DNA of 39,503 nucleotides from a virus: the IMG/VR virus record IMGVR_UViG_3300025141_000263, positions 1 through 39,503 of that record, one strand, 5' to 3'. Below are positions 38,744 through 39,503 of the stretch, piece by piece. Under the pieces are notes generated by a model, which was not told where the DNA came from, did no database searches, and was given only the letters and a program-made list of their open reading frames with translations. Numbering within the stretch: position 1 is the stretch's first letter; each line of letters opens with the position of its first letter. A program made the translations under genes and the position numbers.

Positions 38744-39503
38744 TAACTTTTCCTAAATATAAACGCAGCCATACTAGCTATTCTAGTCAAGATTACAGGA
38801 ACTACTACCTCTTGTGCTTTTTCTCTCTGATCTGTTGTCATATCATCACCAATATTATCAATGGTTATCTCTGATATATCTTCAAAGTCCACAAAAGTTT
38901 CTATTGGATTCTCTAAGAACTCCTCATACTGTACCTCTGTAACAACATCAGCAAGTGTATAGTTCTCTACATCTTTATTTTCTACAGCTCTCTCAACATA
39001 TTCTTCTACTGCTTCAGCTACTATCTCATCATCCTTAACAGCTTCAGCAATAATCTCAACATCTTCTGCTTCTACTTGTAGTACTTCAGCCACAACTTCT
39101 ACCTGTTCTTCAGTAAGTTCTTCTATATCTTCAATAGCTTCTTCAACTACAGCCTGGACTATCTCTTGTACTTCTTCTGTGGCTTCGGATAGATTCTGTA
39201 CACCAATGTCATTAACTTCTTCTAAGACTTCAACAACTTCTTCTTCGGTAAGTTCTTCCACAAACTCTTGTATTGCTTCTTCTTTAGCTTCTTCATACTC
39301 AACTAACTCCTCTTCAGTAAACTCTTCTATCTCTTCTTCGGTAGCTTCAGGTATATCAATAACAATAATATCTTCTATAACTTCTTCTAGCTCTGCAACT
39401 TCTTCCTCAACCATCTCTTCAGTAAGTACTTCTTCATCATCTGGTTCTTCAAAGATGTCAAATATTTCAAAGACTTCATCTTCTTCCTCTATAATTTCCT
39501 CAA
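38743..39503 (-). CDS. Highly acidic Glu/Val-rich protein, continues across the window edge
   Basis: The frame is open to the right edge. If the molecule is circular, it starts at ATG complement(5..7) (MKFEEIIEEEDEVFE), giving 255 residues. Nearly the whole protein is Glu-rich, with recurring LTEEE, EFTEEEL and ELTEEQV motifs, a low-complexity helical repeat. It ends in a hydrophobic segment (VVVPVILTRIASMAAFIF) and a basic RKS, consistent with a tail anchor. Such acidic proteins are seen in marine phages beside lysis genes, with unknown function; a DNA-mimic or ion-binding role is possible. Confidence 0.7.
   Translation of the reverse strand, partial: EEIIEEEDEVFEIFDIFEEPDDEEVLTEEMVEEEVAELEEVIEDIIVIDIPEATEEEIEEFTEEELVEYEEAKEEAIQEFVEELTEEEVVEVLEEVNDIGVQNLSEATEEVQEIVQAVVEEAIEDIEELTEEQVEVVAEVLQVEAEDVEIIAEAVKDDEIVAEAVEEYVERAVENKDVENYTLADVVTEVQYEEFLENPIETFVDFEDISEITIDNIGDDMTTDQREKAQEVVVPVILTRIASMAAFIFRKS

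Overview
The window looks like the complete genome of a tailed, podovirus-type marine phage of low G+C content. The two ends read as neighbours on a circle. If base 39503 is joined to base 1, the small leftward gene at 1..98 ends cleanly in TGA. The acidic leftward gene at the right edge gains an ATG at complement(5..7) and becomes 255 codons. Nearly all genes abut or overlap, as in phages. No integrase, DNA polymerase, helicase, primase or RNA polymerase is recognisable, so replication probably relies on host enzymes. The host is not proven. The scaffold-like protein with an actinophage-style motif, the r1t-like holin and the SprT-like protein suggest a low-G+C marine actinobacterium; the tail-end accessory genes are a type common in marine phages generally.

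Layout. Leftward late genes (minus strand) run from about 28.3 kb down to 0.1 kb: a zinc-ribbon ORF with a possible frameshift, TerL with its own N-terminal zinc finger and helix-turn-helix, portal, two small proteins, a 2302-residue virion protein, a 355-residue protein, a transglycosylase-like protein, and an 832-residue protein carrying HPr-like and ADP-ribosyltransferase-like domains. Then come two large unknown proteins, a structured leader with a promoter, scaffold, major capsid, a terminator, tail adaptor and nozzle proteins, tail fibres, and a tail-end accessory set (DUF6065-like pair, 2OG-Fe(II) oxygenase, small membrane proteins). The stretch 28.3-29.36 kb has no gene I accept and holds promoters, strong hairpins and palindromic operators. 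Rightward early genes (29.4-36.3 kb) are mostly small: an SprT-like metalloprotein, several Cys-rich miniproteins, a possible transglutaminase-like protein, an HTH protein, a recombination-type protein and a PD-(D/E)XK nuclease. A second leftward block (39.5-36.4 kb) holds the acidic protein, a membrane protein, a DUF5675 putative lysin, a holin and a metallophosphoesterase.

The most striking signal is the 8-bp palindrome GTTTAAAC. I count 27 copies, 22 of them in the 6.3-kb early region. It occurs in all possible coding phases, supplies the stop codon of four genes while sitting between the ribosome-binding site and start codon of the next, and lies just upstream of two predicted promoters. 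It resembles in logic, but not in sequence, the stoperator sites of mycobacteriophage L5. Other notable items are an HPr-ART domain cassette flanked by 29-bp perfect direct repeats in a virion-region gene, and a late leader RNA with two hairpins separated by one nucleotide, as in HK022 put sites. All function calls come from reading the sequence; no database search was run.
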